A stretch of DNA of 64,000 nucleotides from Armatimonadetes bacterium UBA5352 (GTDB lineage: Bacteria > Armatimonadota > Zipacnadia > Zipacnadales > UBA5352), in NCBI GenBank assembly GCA_002411015.1, contig DHPY01000067.1:32982-96981 (forward strand), written 5' to 3'. The notes under the pieces were generated by a model. The model saw only the letters and a list, made by a program, of their open reading frames with translations, searched no databases and was not told where the DNA came from. Positions 25,568 through 34,048 of the stretch are shown one piece after another. The stretch's first letter is position 1, and every line of letters starts with the position of its first letter. The position numbers and the translations under genes are program-made.

Positions 25568-26533
25568 TCACGGCGCTGCCACGTCCGAAGACTGCCGCGG
25601 ACTGTCGTCATCGTCGCTGAAGACGGGGCCTTCGCTGCTCATGTCCTGCGCGATGACTGAGCGCACCACGAGCCGCACTTCACGCTCAAGAGCTCTGTGC
25701 AGTTCGGCCTCAATCTCCGCCACCCGTCGCTGCTGGAGTGCCCGAGGTGTGAGTACGGTGGCGGTGATTTGCAGCTCGCGCGCCTTCCGGTCAACGTGCA
25801 TATTGGCGAGGCGCGAGCCCGGGATCTCCGCGACCGCCTCCTTGAGTGTGCTCTGCGTGCGCGACTCAATGCGCCGTTCATTTGCGATACGGATCAGCGC
25901 ATTGGTCATGAACCACGCTATCACAGCAAGCACCAGCAGGCTGAGCCAGAAGCGCTTGAGGAACTGCATGACCTTCGCGGCGTCCTCGTCCTCGCGTCCT
26001 GAACGATCATCGCGGTCCACCCGGAGCATGCCGAACACGGAGAAGACGATCGCCGCTGCTAACTGGATCGCCAGGAAGTTGGCGACGAAGAGCATCGCCG
26101 CGCCCCCGGCCATCTCCCAGCGCTCGGCGGAGAGGGCGAGGCCGCAAGCGGCCAGAGGTTGCAGAACAGCGGCGGCGATGGCGACGCCGGGAAGCGCGGG
26201 GGAGATTCGTTCATCAACGAGCGCGTAGGCGCCGGCCAGTCCAGACGCCAGCGCGATCACTAGGTCGTAGAGGGTCGGCTGGCTGCGCACCATCCACGCG
26301 TCACTGATCGGGAGTCGCCACGGGGTGAGGCCTATCACGATGCCCACGCCGACGGCGATGACCTCTGAGCGCAGCGACGCCCAGAGGAGGCGCCGATCGC
26401 CGGCCGCCAGCCCGAGCGCGATGCCGAAGATCGGCCCCATCAGGGGTGCGACCAGCATGGCCCCAACGACCACTGCGGGGCCGTCGATCAGCACCCCATA
26501 GGCCGCGATGACCGTCGCAAGCGCCACCATCAC
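25568..26533 (-). CDS. DUF389 membrane protein, N-terminally interrupted
   Basis: This 321-residue frame encodes a DUF389 (TIGR00341-like) membrane protein. It opens with VALATVIAAYGVLIDGPAVVVGAMLVAPLMGP, the family's best conserved block, then several transmembrane helices and a hydrophilic C-terminal domain. The function is unknown. The start codon GTG follows directly on an in-frame TAA. The same frame reads on upstream as REIYNDVTELSQPVGSF, which is what intact relatives have just before the first helix. The TAA sits where a Tyr codon (TAC/TAT) would be expected. The gene may be a recent pseudogene, restart internally, or contain a sequencing error. Confidence 0.75.
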   Translation of the reverse strand: MMVALATVIAAYGVLIDGPAVVVGAMLVAPLMGPIFGIALGLAAGDRRLLWASLRSEVIAVGVGIVIGLTPWRLPISDAWMVRSQPTLYDLVIALASGLAGAYALVDERISPALPGVAIAAAVLQPLAACGLALSAERWEMAGGAAMLFVANFLAIQLAAAIVFSVFGMLRVDRDDRSGREDEDAAKVMQFLKRFWLSLLVLAVIAWFMTNALIRIANERRIESRTQSTLKEAVAEIPGSRLANMHVDRKARELQITATVLTPRALQQRRVAEIEAELHRALEREVRLVVRSVIAQDMSSEGPVFSDDDDSPRQSSDVAAP

Positions 26534-26716
26534 TTAGAACGAACCAACCGGCTGCGATAGCTCCGTGACATCGTTGTAGATCTCGCGCCGGCGTTTTGGC
26601 TTGATCTCCTGATGCGCCCCGAGCAGACTCAGCCGCGCCACTGCCTCTCCACCATTGAGCTGAACCACCCCGTCCGGGCGTACACGCGAAACGGGCCGGC
26701 ACGCAGGCGCAGTAGC
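26534..26716 (-). pseudogene. Upstream N-terminal part of the DUF389 gene, cut by TAA
   Basis: This 60-codon open stretch, in the same frame as the downstream DUF389 gene, ends at TAA (26534-26536). Its last 40 residues (for example LSLLGAHQEIKPKRRREIYN) have the character of the cytoplasmic segment preceding the first DUF389 helix. There is no convincing start; GTG at 26666-26668 is possible. If the stop were a Tyr codon the protein would be continuous. Confidence 0.55.
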
Positions 26717-26761
26717 TCATGCGCAACGTGCCCGCCCGACGAATTCGCGCAGCCTGCTCGT

Positions 26762-27016
26762 TTACTCCTGCTCGAGCATGCGGCGAACTCGCGCGACGAG
26801 ACGGGACTTCCGGCGACCGGCGGTATTCGGGTGGATGATCCCGTGCCGAGCGGCCTTGTCAATAGCCTGCTGCGCCTGGGGCAGAGCGCCCTTCACGGCG
26901 TCAGCATTGCCGGCCTGTGCGGCCTCTACGACGGCGCGCACGGCTTCCTTCATGTCCCTGCGGCGTGTTCGGTTCCTCAGTGTGCGCTTGCGCGTCTGGC
27001 GCAAGTGCTTTTCCAT
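26762..27016 (-). CDS. rpsT: 30S ribosomal protein S20
   Basis: This 84-residue basic three-helix protein binds 16S rRNA in the small subunit. The S20 signature is clear: RQTRKRTLRNRTRRRDMK at the N-terminus and IDKAARHGIIHPNTAGRRKSRLVARV near the end. The start at MEKHLRQ is chosen because AGAGGG lies 5-6 bp upstream; a start six codons earlier lacks this. A good sigma70 promoter lies about 100 bp upstream. The gene precedes the interrupted DUF389 gene on the same strand. Confidence 0.95.
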   Translation of the reverse strand: MEKHLRQTRKRTLRNRTRRRDMKEAVRAVVEAAQAGNADAVKGALPQAQQAIDKAARHGIIHPNTAGRRKSRLVARVRRMLEQE

Positions 27017-27116
27017 GTGAGCCCTCTGCGGCATCGGTACATGAACCCCTCAAACGGAATTCGCCGCCTGCCCTGCGCGACCACATGCGGCGCTGTGTGC
27101 CTCCTGCGTGGCGAGG

Positions 27117-27145
27117 AGTATAGCACAAAGCCCCACGCGCCGCAA
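27117..27145 (-). promoter_or_regulatory. Sigma70 promoter of rpsT
   Basis: Read on the minus strand, TTGCGG (27140-27145) and TATACT (27117-27122) are separated by 17 bp. The long leader of about 90 nt before the S20 start could bind S20 for feedback control, as is known for rpsT in other bacteria; this last point is inference. Confidence 0.7.
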
Positions 27146-27260
27146 GCGCACCGCGCTCCACGCTCCACATTCATCCGGCGGGCGTTGCCGGAGGAGATTC
27201 CGCACACGGTAGTGAACTGGCATCGTGCCGAGCAAGGCGCCGAGGGAGAGGGATCGCGCG

Positions 27261-28202
27261 ATGCGGATCGAGCGCTACGAGACGACAATGGCGAGAGAGG
27301 TTGCTGAGCTGATCGTCGAAGGCTTCGCTGAGCACAGACAGAAACAGCCGAAGAACCTCCTGACGCCTCCGGCGCCGTGGAGCACCGCCGACGAGCTGCT
27401 GGCGACACTCGGCTCCGACGCGCTTCACCTCGATGTGAGCCACGTGGCGGTTGATGGCGGCCGTATCGTCTCCGCAGCGATCGCGCCTCAGTCGGGTGAG
27501 CAGCGCGGCTGGTGGCGCATCGCAACTCTGCCCTCACATCGGCGGCAGGGGCTTGCGCGCGCCTGCATGGAGGCTGGCGAGAGTGCAGCCGCGATGGCTG
27601 GCATCGAGGTGCTGCAGACGTGGGCGGTCGTGGATAGCCGGTGGGAGGCCGCGGGAGGGCTTCTGAGTTCGCTCGGGTACGAGCTCGAGGACCCGGAGCG
27701 GCGCAACATCACAATGGTCGCGGAGAGCTGGACGCCGCGACCACTCACGCTACCTGAGGGCTATGAGTTGCAGACCCTGCGCATCGAGGACCTCCCGGAG
27801 TGGATGGAGGTGCGCAACGCGGTCTTCGGTGGCGACGCGGGCACCGAGTGGTTCGAGCAGCGCTTCCTGAACCGGCCCGACTTCGACCCTGAGACATGGT
27901 TCACACTGCGCCAGGAGGGACGCATCATCGGCATCGCGAGCGCGCTATGCATTGAGCACGAGCGCGACCCCGAGATGCTCCGCGGCGGGCAGATCGAGTG
28001 GGTAGGTGTGCTCGATAGCCACCGCGGCAAGCACCTCGGCGAGGAACTGGTGGCCGCGTGCCTCAACGCCATCGCAGAACGAGGCTTCCTGCCCGCGCTG
28101 CTGCTCACGCAGCCATACCGGGTGCCTGCGGTGACGCTCTACGAGAAGCTCGGCTTCCGCACAGTCGCCGGCTGGCATTCATGGACGAAGCGGCTCGCCT
28201 GA
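27261..28202 (+). CDS. Tandem GNAT-family N-acetyltransferase
   Basis: This 313-residue protein appears to hold two acetyltransferase (GNAT) domains. The first has the acetyl-CoA-binding loop LPSHRRQGLARACMEAGE, and the second has GVLDSHRGKHLGEELVAACL followed by YEKLGFRTV. Substrates of such fused GNATs vary from amino acids to antibiotics and cannot be inferred. The ATG at MRIERYETTMA is preceded by a strong GGGAGAGGGA. It stands alone between the rpsT leader and the convergent oxidoreductase gene, 2 bp from the latter's stop. Confidence 0.85.
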   Translation: MRIERYETTMAREVAELIVEGFAEHRQKQPKNLLTPPAPWSTADELLATLGSDALHLDVSHVAVDGGRIVSAAIAPQSGEQRGWWRIATLPSHRRQGLARACMEAGESAAAMAGIEVLQTWAVVDSRWEAAGGLLSSLGYELEDPERRNITMVAESWTPRPLTLPEGYELQTLRIEDLPEWMEVRNAVFGGDAGTEWFEQRFLNRPDFDPETWFTLRQEGRIIGIASALCIEHERDPEMLRGGQIEWVGVLDSHRGKHLGEELVAACLNAIAERGFLPALLLTQPYRVPAVTLYEKLGFRTVAGWHSWTKRLA

Positions 28203-28204
28203 GG

Positions 28205-29110
28205 CTACTGGCGCAGCTTCGCGTACTCCTCGGCGAACGCGAAGCCGTCGAAGCGCTCGTCGTTCGTCAGGTCCTCGAGGTAGCAGATGGTGCCATCACG
28301 CCGGGAGACCTTCGCGGCCAGTGAGACCTTGATCGCTTCGAGGTTATCTGCAAGCGCGATCGGCGGCTCCCCGCTGCGCACCGCGCCAAGGAAGGCCTCG
28401 ATGAGCCGGCGGTAGTTGTCCTTCGCGCTCAGCACGCGCTCAAAGACGCCGTTCTTCGCGGTCACAGAGATGAACCACGGGCTGGCGATCGCGCCAAGCG
28501 CGAAGAAGACCGGGAGGCCGTCGGCGTAGTCGGCTCGGAAGACATCCATCGTCCCATGCGCCCCGACATGCTCCACTGCGCGTACGCCCGCGCCCAGAAG
28601 GCCCTGGAACATCTCCACGGTGTGTATCCCGTAGTTGAAGAAGTCATTGCGTCCGTGGCACCAGACGACGCCGAGTTCGCCCATATCGTCGCGTAGCGCG
28701 AGTAGTTCCTGCACCTCCGCGGCGTAGCGCACGCTCGAGCCGCCCATGATCAGCGTCTTGTGCTTGGCCTGCAGCCGCTGCAGCTCATTCAGATCATGCA
28801 GGTTGCCCACCATCGGCTTGTCTATCAGTACCGGCACGCCCGCCTCAATGAACGGAAGCGCGTGCGGGATATGCAGGTCCCAGTTCGCGCTATGCACGAT
28901 CGCCGCGTCAACGAGAGGGACCATCTCCTCGATCGTGGGAGTGACGGTGCCGATCCCGTGCTCCGCCGCGAACTGCTCCGCGTAGCCCTCCGGGCGAATG
29001 CCCCCGGAATCGTGCAGCGCGACCACTTCCGCCCCGTCCATCTGCTTGATCACCGGGATCCACGCCCCCGGGTGCGATGTGCACAGGTCCACCATGCCGA
29101 GCCTGATCAC
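28205..29110 (-). CDS. Gfo/Idh/MocA-family oxidoreductase
   Basis: This is a sugar or inositol dehydrogenase-like enzyme of about 301 residues. A Rossmann N-terminal part (IRLGMVDLCTSHPGAWIPVI, VPLVDAAIVHSANWDLHIPHALPFIEAGVP) ends in the EKP-like motif IDKPMVGN, and a C-terminal substrate domain follows. The N-terminal loop is not the classical GxGxxG, so cofactor use is uncertain. The GTG start is preferred since GGGAG lies 8 bp upstream. It ends a long co-directional run that includes secreted glycosidase-like proteins, suggesting use of released sugars. Substrate unknown. Confidence 0.8.
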   Translation of the reverse strand: MIRLGMVDLCTSHPGAWIPVIKQMDGAEVVALHDSGGIRPEGYAEQFAAEHGIGTVTPTIEEMVPLVDAAIVHSANWDLHIPHALPFIEAGVPVLIDKPMVGNLHDLNELQRLQAKHKTLIMGGSSVRYAAEVQELLALRDDMGELGVVWCHGRNDFFNYGIHTVEMFQGLLGAGVRAVEHVGAHGTMDVFRADYADGLPVFFALGAIASPWFISVTAKNGVFERVLSAKDNYRRLIEAFLGAVRSGEPPIALADNLEAIKVSLAAKVSRRDGTICYLEDLTNDERFDGFAFAEEYAKLRQ

Positions 29111-29183
29111 TGCAAACACTCCCGTCATGCGGCTGCGGTCGCAGAGGCGCCCGGAAGTTCGCTGCGCGTGCGTCAAGCCCTTC

Positions 29184-29795
29184 CTACCGGGGATAGCACG
29201 CTCCGAGCAACGCGGCGCCTTCGCGTGATCCGTAGAGCCTGGCGAGCGTCTCATCGGCGCACTCAGCGACAACCGTCGCCAGTGGCTCCACCAGCACCGC
29301 GCGCCTGAGGTCAGCGCTCAATGGCCACCTCTGGAGCAACTGCCAGCGCTTTCGACCTGTAGCAGCGGCGGGAAGTGGCCCGAGAGGACAATGGGATCGC
29401 GTCATGATGAGCGCGCGCCTGAGCGCGGTGATGTCAACGATGCACGCGGCCTCGACGCGGTCAGGGGCATCTTCTGGCGCGATGAGACCTGTGGGGGCAT
29501 AGTCCGGGAGGCGGTAGCGTGGGGGCCGGGTGATCTCATCTGCGACAAGGTGCGCGATGACTGCGACCGCGAAGGCCTCGCAGCGCCCCTCGGCACCAGG
29601 ACAGCCGTCCATCAGGCGAAGCACGCCCTCCACGAGATTGCCGGTGAGGTGCAGGTCTGGGCGACAGACAGAGGGGTCCTCGGTGTGGGCATCGGGGGCG
29701 ATAGCGCCAAGGAGCATCTGCCCGCGCGTCCCCCCCGGCATGCCGATTCGCTCGCGCAACTGCTCCGTCACAAGCAGATGATGCAGCAAGTTCAT
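29184..29795 (-). CDS. Zinc-dependent phospholipase C-like protein
   Basis: This 203-residue protein begins with MNLLHHLLVTEQL and has LGAIAPDAHTED and AVAVIAHLVADEITR. These His/Asp pairs resemble the zinc-binding motifs of the Zn-dependent phospholipase C/S1-P1 nuclease superfamily. There is no signal peptide and the protein is shorter than secreted phospholipase C, so it belongs to the cytoplasmic branch with unknown substrate. The ATG has GAGGTGG upstream and lies 19 bp after the stop of the large secreted protein gene. Confidence 0.65.
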   Translation of the reverse strand: MNLLHHLLVTEQLRERIGMPGGTRGQMLLGAIAPDAHTEDPSVCRPDLHLTGNLVEGVLRLMDGCPGAEGRCEAFAVAVIAHLVADEITRPPRYRLPDYAPTGLIAPEDAPDRVEAACIVDITALRRALIMTRSHCPLGPLPAAATGRKRWQLLQRWPLSADLRRAVLVEPLATVVAECADETLARLYGSREGAALLGACYPR

Positions 29796-29814
29796 TGTGC
29801 CACCTCAGGACGAC

Positions 29815-32499
29815 CTACGGTGCGGAAGTGAGATCGATCCCGGACCTGCGCGCGAGCTGCCGCACGGCCTCCTCAGGCGGGGGCGCTGCGGCGAAGACCG
29901 AGGTGCACTGCGGGAACTTGCGCAGCGAGAAGCCGCAGCGCTCGGTGCCCTCGATCGTGCCAAGCCACTCAGCGTCCTCATCAACCGAGACGAACCACGG
30001 GCTGACGGAGCCGCTGAAGCCGAATGCCGGTATCTGCGAGGAAGCGGGCGCAATCCTGAGCCTGCCGCGACTGACCAGCGGAACCAGTTTGATCCCGGTG
30101 AGGTACTGCATTGTCCGGCCGGTGATCAGATAGTCATCAATGGCCGCCGGCGCGTAGACCCAGATCAGCAGCGAGCCATCACGCGCGGTGTTCCGTGCGA
30201 GCAGCCGTCCCTGCTCCGGCTCGATCGTGAAGACGTCACGGAAGATGGCGACGCGCGCCTGCGGCGGGTTGGGGCCGAGGAGATCGCGCAGCAGGCAACT
30301 CCGGTGCGCGATGCTCCCTGCGATCGGGCGGGTCAGCAGGTCGCGCGGCAAAGCCGCGTCGCCGGAGAGGTAGCGCGCGCTCACGTCATCGAAGACCTCG
30401 ACGACAGCGGCGCTCCCATCGGGCGCGACCGGCGCGGGCAACTCCGCCAGAGATGCCATGCCGCCCGCCGCGACCAGGGCTCCGCAATCTGCGGCGACTC
30501 GCTCGGCTCCATCGGGCCGCTCGAGATAGAGCATGCCTGCCCGGCGCACCGAATCGCCCAGCGACGATGGCTGCGAAACGTCGTCCATCCGCTGCTGCGG
30601 GCCGGTGAGGAAGTTCAGCGCGCCGCTCTCCAGCACTCGTGTGAGCGCGGTGTGCGGCCAGAACCAGTCGTTCGCGCGCGCCTGTGCGAGCAGATGGCCG
30701 TAGCAGGCGCCGACAAGCGTGCTCTGTTGCGCCTCCTCGCGCACGGCCCGTGCCATTCGCAGAAGTGCATCCGCCGGCACCTCCGCGCGGAAGGCCAGCA
30801 GGTCGATCATCGGCTGATCGGCCGAGGGGTCGTAGAGCGACGGTTCCGGCTCATTCTCCAGCGGCTTCGGCATCTCAACCGATTCGAAGCCTGCACGCGG
30901 CAGGCCGAAGCCGCGTCTGCGGCCGAGCCAGCCGTCGCGCAGCGCGCTCACGTCCGAGTAGCGGACGTGCAGCCAGTCGAGGAAGGCTTCCTTGCGGACT
31001 GGCGTGTACTCGTCGCCTATGCCGAGCGACGCGCCCCATGGCCGCCAGGCGCCGAGGTCGCCTGCCTGAAGCTCGTAGCCGACCACGCGGTGCCCCCACG
31101 CGGATGACTGTACGTGCCGCACGAGTCCACGGAGTCTCTGCTCGGCCGCGGCCTGCCACTCAGATGAGGCTATGTCGGGCAGCACCCGGTCGAGTGCGAC
31201 CACCTGCGGCGGCGCGAGCGTGCCTCCATCGAAGCGCTGGAGGTGCGCCGCGTTCGCGGCTTTCCACTCCGGCGTGGCGTTGAGGAACACCTGCAGCACC
31301 AGCGCGCTGTCGGGCCGCTGGCTGAGGACCGCGGCGGCCCTGCGGTCGAGCCCGGCGAAGGCTCGTTCAGGGTCGCCTGAAGCATCTGGAGCCCACGCGA
31401 AGGGATGGGCGTCGGTGGTGGCCGGCAGGCCGACCAGGCGCGCGTTGGCACTCAAAGCCGCCGGCAGATCGCCCTGAAGCTCCTCCAGCACCGGCGGCCA
31501 TGCGTCCTCGCCGATGCTGATTGCGGGCGGGCTGACGCCGGCAACGATCGCAGCGTTCACCGGGACAGGCGCCGCGCCGGCGACCGCCACCTCCAACTGC
31601 TGGTCGCCAGTGAGGTCCGCGAAGCTTGCTGCCAGGCGCACCTGATAGCGTCCCGCTCCCAGCCACGCGGGCACCTGCAACCCAGCGTTGACGGTGGCCG
31701 CGTCGCCCTCAGCGGCCTCGACACGGACCGGCGCCTGCGCGAGCACGCCACCGACAGACGAGGTAAGCTGCCCCACGACTCCCGCCTCCAGCACTGCCGA
31801 GGCGGGGGAGAGGCTCGCGCGGACGCTGAAAGACTCTCCCGGCCCAAGACTTGTCTGGCAGCGCAGATCAGAGACGGAGAGCGCAGGGATTCCCGCTGTG
31901 TCGCCAGTGATCTCGTCAAGGTAGATCGTGTGCGGCCGATCCTGCTCGAGGCCCTCAAGAAGCAGCGCAACACGCGTTAGAGGCAGATCCAGTCCGGCGA
32001 CAGGGTCATGGGCAGGTCCGCTCAGCGCGCGCAGATCGAAGGTGATCTGCCGCCACGCGGTCTCGTCCGCGAGTGGGACGGGGTCGCTGACATACGGTGC
32101 GCCATCGGCGTCGAGCACTTCGAGCCGCAGTGCGGTCTGATGGACGTTCGGGTTCTTCACCCAGAGGGATATGGCGTTCAGGGGCCCGTTTACGGGGCGG
32201 GTAAGGGCAAGTCGCGCGGTGGTCTGTGCGGCCGATGACGGCCGGACATGCCAGCGAAGGCTATCGCCCTTCACGCGCGCCGCGTCGAAGACTGTGGCCT
32301 CCCACGCGCTGAAATCGAAGCGATCATCCGGGGTGCGTGCGGCGCTGAACTCGTCCGGGTCCTCACAGGAAGAGATCAGCAGCGGGTCATGTGTGTCTTC
32401 CGGCGCAGCGACGGCGGTCTGGGGATGTGCGCAAGCTGCGGCGATACCGAGCCAGATGACGAACGCTCGGATCAGGGCACCATACTGGGGCGATCCCAT
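29815..32499 (-). CDS. Large secreted GH42-like glycosidase-family protein
   Basis: This protein of about 894 residues has a signal peptide (ALIRAFVIWLGIAAACAHPQTAVAA). A beta-sandwich carbohydrate-binding-like domain (about 35-200) and Ig-like linkers precede a TIM-barrel-like region with the GH42-type helix FLDWLHVRYSDVSALRDGW. At the position where related barrels have a Glu-Trp pair (GxTGEW) this protein reads GDLGAW, so the usual acid/base Glu may be missing. It may be an altered or non-catalytic member; alignment is needed to be sure. Its first 28 bp overlap the end of the pseudopilin gene upstream. Confidence 0.62.
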   Translation of the reverse strand: MGSPQYGALIRAFVIWLGIAAACAHPQTAVAAPEDTHDPLLISSCEDPDEFSAARTPDDRFDFSAWEATVFDAARVKGDSLRWHVRPSSAAQTTARLALTRPVNGPLNAISLWVKNPNVHQTALRLEVLDADGAPYVSDPVPLADETAWRQITFDLRALSGPAHDPVAGLDLPLTRVALLLEGLEQDRPHTIYLDEITGDTAGIPALSVSDLRCQTSLGPGESFSVRASLSPASAVLEAGVVGQLTSSVGGVLAQAPVRVEAAEGDAATVNAGLQVPAWLGAGRYQVRLAASFADLTGDQQLEVAVAGAAPVPVNAAIVAGVSPPAISIGEDAWPPVLEELQGDLPAALSANARLVGLPATTDAHPFAWAPDASGDPERAFAGLDRRAAAVLSQRPDSALVLQVFLNATPEWKAANAAHLQRFDGGTLAPPQVVALDRVLPDIASSEWQAAAEQRLRGLVRHVQSSAWGHRVVGYELQAGDLGAWRPWGASLGIGDEYTPVRKEAFLDWLHVRYSDVSALRDGWLGRRRGFGLPRAGFESVEMPKPLENEPEPSLYDPSADQPMIDLLAFRAEVPADALLRMARAVREEAQQSTLVGACYGHLLAQARANDWFWPHTALTRVLESGALNFLTGPQQRMDDVSQPSSLGDSVRRAGMLYLERPDGAERVAADCGALVAAGGMASLAELPAPVAPDGSAAVVEVFDDVSARYLSGDAALPRDLLTRPIAGSIAHRSCLLRDLLGPNPPQARVAIFRDVFTIEPEQGRLLARNTARDGSLLIWVYAPAAIDDYLITGRTMQYLTGIKLVPLVSRGRLRIAPASSQIPAFGFSGSVSPWFVSVDEDAEWLGTIEGTERCGFSLRKFPQCTSVFAAAPPPEEAVRQLARRSGIDLTSAP

Positions 32500-32924
32500 G
32501 ATTTGATGTCGGCGTCTGCGCCCTGTCCTCCCTGCGCCCGGTCCGCCCCGCTGGACCACAGATGATAGGGAATGCTGCCCGGAACCGGTGCTACGTACTG
32601 GAGGGGAGCACCCCAAGCGTCGTTGAAGATCTCCGCGTCCTCAACATAGGGCCCGTCCCAGCGAACTGGAGCCCCGGGCCCCTTGGGCCGCGCAAGTAGC
32701 GCACTGAGGCCCTGGTCGGTCGTGGGGAAGACCCCGCTGTTGTCTATCGCGTAGCGCTCGAGGGCGGTCATCAGCGTCTCAACGCGGCCGATGGTGAGCC
32801 TGCGCGCATCGTGATCGGAATCGCCAAGTAGCCGCCAGCTGACGGTCAGGACGAAAGCCGCGATGAGGGCCGCGATCAGAAGCGTCTCGAGTGGTGTCAG
32901 GCCGCGTCGGCGGCTGCGGTACAT
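32472..32924 (-). CDS. GspG-like type II secretion pseudopilin
   Basis: This 150-residue protein has a prepilin peptidase site (basic MYRSRRRG, then LTPLE with the +5 Glu) and a hydrophobic N-terminal helix. The major-pseudopilin C-terminal pattern follows: TTDQGLSALLARP, WDGPYV, NDAWGAPLQY, and the final GGQGADADIKSWD that binds calcium in GspG. The cleavage-site residue is Leu instead of the usual Phe. No other secretion gene is in the window, so it is an orphan minor or major pseudopilin. It overlaps the secreted glycosidase-like gene by 28 bp, which hints at a linked export function. Confidence 0.85.
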   Translation of the reverse strand: MYRSRRRGLTPLETLLIAALIAAFVLTVSWRLLGDSDHDARRLTIGRVETLMTALERYAIDNSGVFPTTDQGLSALLARPKGPGAPVRWDGPYVEDAEIFNDAWGAPLQYVAPVPGSIPYHLWSSGADRAQGGQGADADIKSWDRPSMVP

Positions 32925-33028
32925 GGCTGCGAGTCCCTCCGCGAGCGCGTGGGGCGCGCCGCAATCGGGTGACAACGTGACACGCGAAGTCGATTCTATG
33001 CGAAGCGTGGCCTGCAAGTCAACCGCGC

Positions 33029-34048
33029 TCAGCCAGGCGGCTGCTCTGGCAGCGCCAGGTCCACGACCACCGGGCGATGGTCCGATGGCCGATGTGGCTC
33101 GATGCGGTGGCTCAGCGGCTCAACTCCGCCGCCCGCCCACACGTAGTCTATCCGCATCATCGGGAGGTGGCGGCGCCACACGAAGGTGTGACCGAAGCCC
33201 CGTCCGACGGCCTCGAAGCTGTCAATCAGGCTCGCGGAGAGCATGGCATGGAAGCGGGAGGCGGGTGGCGTGTTCATATCGCCTGCGACGACGAACGGCC
33301 CCTCCGATGGGAGTTCCTCGACCAGCTCCGCGAACTTCCGCTCGCGCAACTCCACGCCTTCCTCGATATACCTGCGCAGAGGCTCAAGCTCCCTCGGCGT
33401 CCCACCGTGAGTCGTCGCGCGGGGCACGTGAACGCCGATCACCCTCAACGGTCCCGCGTCGGTCTCAGCGTCCACGATCAGTATGCGGCGCCGGCCGGTT
33501 ACGGGATCGGGAGGCGCCTCGCGGTGAGTGATCCTGCCGCGCACGTAGATGCGCAGATCGCCACCCATCGCCGACTGGTAGCCCGGCAACAGCTTCTGAA
33601 AGGTCTGACGCGCCGCTTCCTGCAGACAGACGATGTCGCAGTCCCAGGACATGATGCGCTCGCGCACAAGCTCGCGCTGCTCGGTCCAGCCGAAGACATT
33701 CCAGGTGGCCACGCGGATCACCAGGCGGTCCGGAGGCGGCTTGATGGGCTGCTCCCACTCGAAACCGGCGATAGCGAACAGTGCGAACAGAGTCGCCGCA
33801 GTAGTCAGAAGCACCAGTCGCCCCCGCCAGGCGGTAAGCGCCAGCAGTACGCCGAGACCGGGGATGGCGACCCACTGAGGCTTCGGAGCATAGACGATTC
33901 CGGCGGTCAGCCACCAGTCCTCACCGGGCACTCGCATGAACAGCCAGATCGCGAACGGGATGAGAGCGCAGATCAGCGCAAGCGTGCTCAGCCCCCGCCG
34001 CAGGCAGCCGGGCCTGCGACGATCCTCCACAACGCTCGGTTCGCTCAT
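33029..34048 (-). CDS. Membrane-anchored endonuclease/exonuclease/phosphatase (EEP) protein
   Basis: This 339-residue protein has an N-terminal membrane part with about three hydrophobic segments, then an EEP-fold domain. The metal/catalytic motifs are visible: ATWNVFGW, VCLQEAARQ, VVAGDMNTPP, RIDYVWA and the final PSDHRPVVVDL. Such proteins cleave phosphodiester bonds in nucleic acids or lipids; the substrate is unknown. It starts directly after the stop of the M55 peptidase gene (no gap), so they are coupled. The C-terminus lies 105 bp before the pseudopilin start. Confidence 0.85.
   Translation of the reverse strand: MSEPSVVEDRRRPGCLRRGLSTLALICALIPFAIWLFMRVPGEDWWLTAGIVYAPKPQWVAIPGLGVLLALTAWRGRLVLLTTAATLFALFAIAGFEWEQPIKPPPDRLVIRVATWNVFGWTEQRELVRERIMSWDCDIVCLQEAARQTFQKLLPGYQSAMGGDLRIYVRGRITHREAPPDPVTGRRRILIVDAETDAGPLRVIGVHVPRATTHGGTPRELEPLRRYIEEGVELRERKFAELVEELPSEGPFVVAGDMNTPPASRFHAMLSASLIDSFEAVGRGFGHTFVWRRHLPMMRIDYVWAGGGVEPLSHRIEPHRPSDHRPVVVDLALPEQPPG

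Noticed and set aside
26640..26690. tRNA-like D-arm sequence (GGTTCAGCTCAATGGTGGAGAG)
   Set aside because: No acceptor stem, anticodon arm or TTCGA loop follows at the right distance; the stretch fits the N-terminal coding part of the DUF389 gene.
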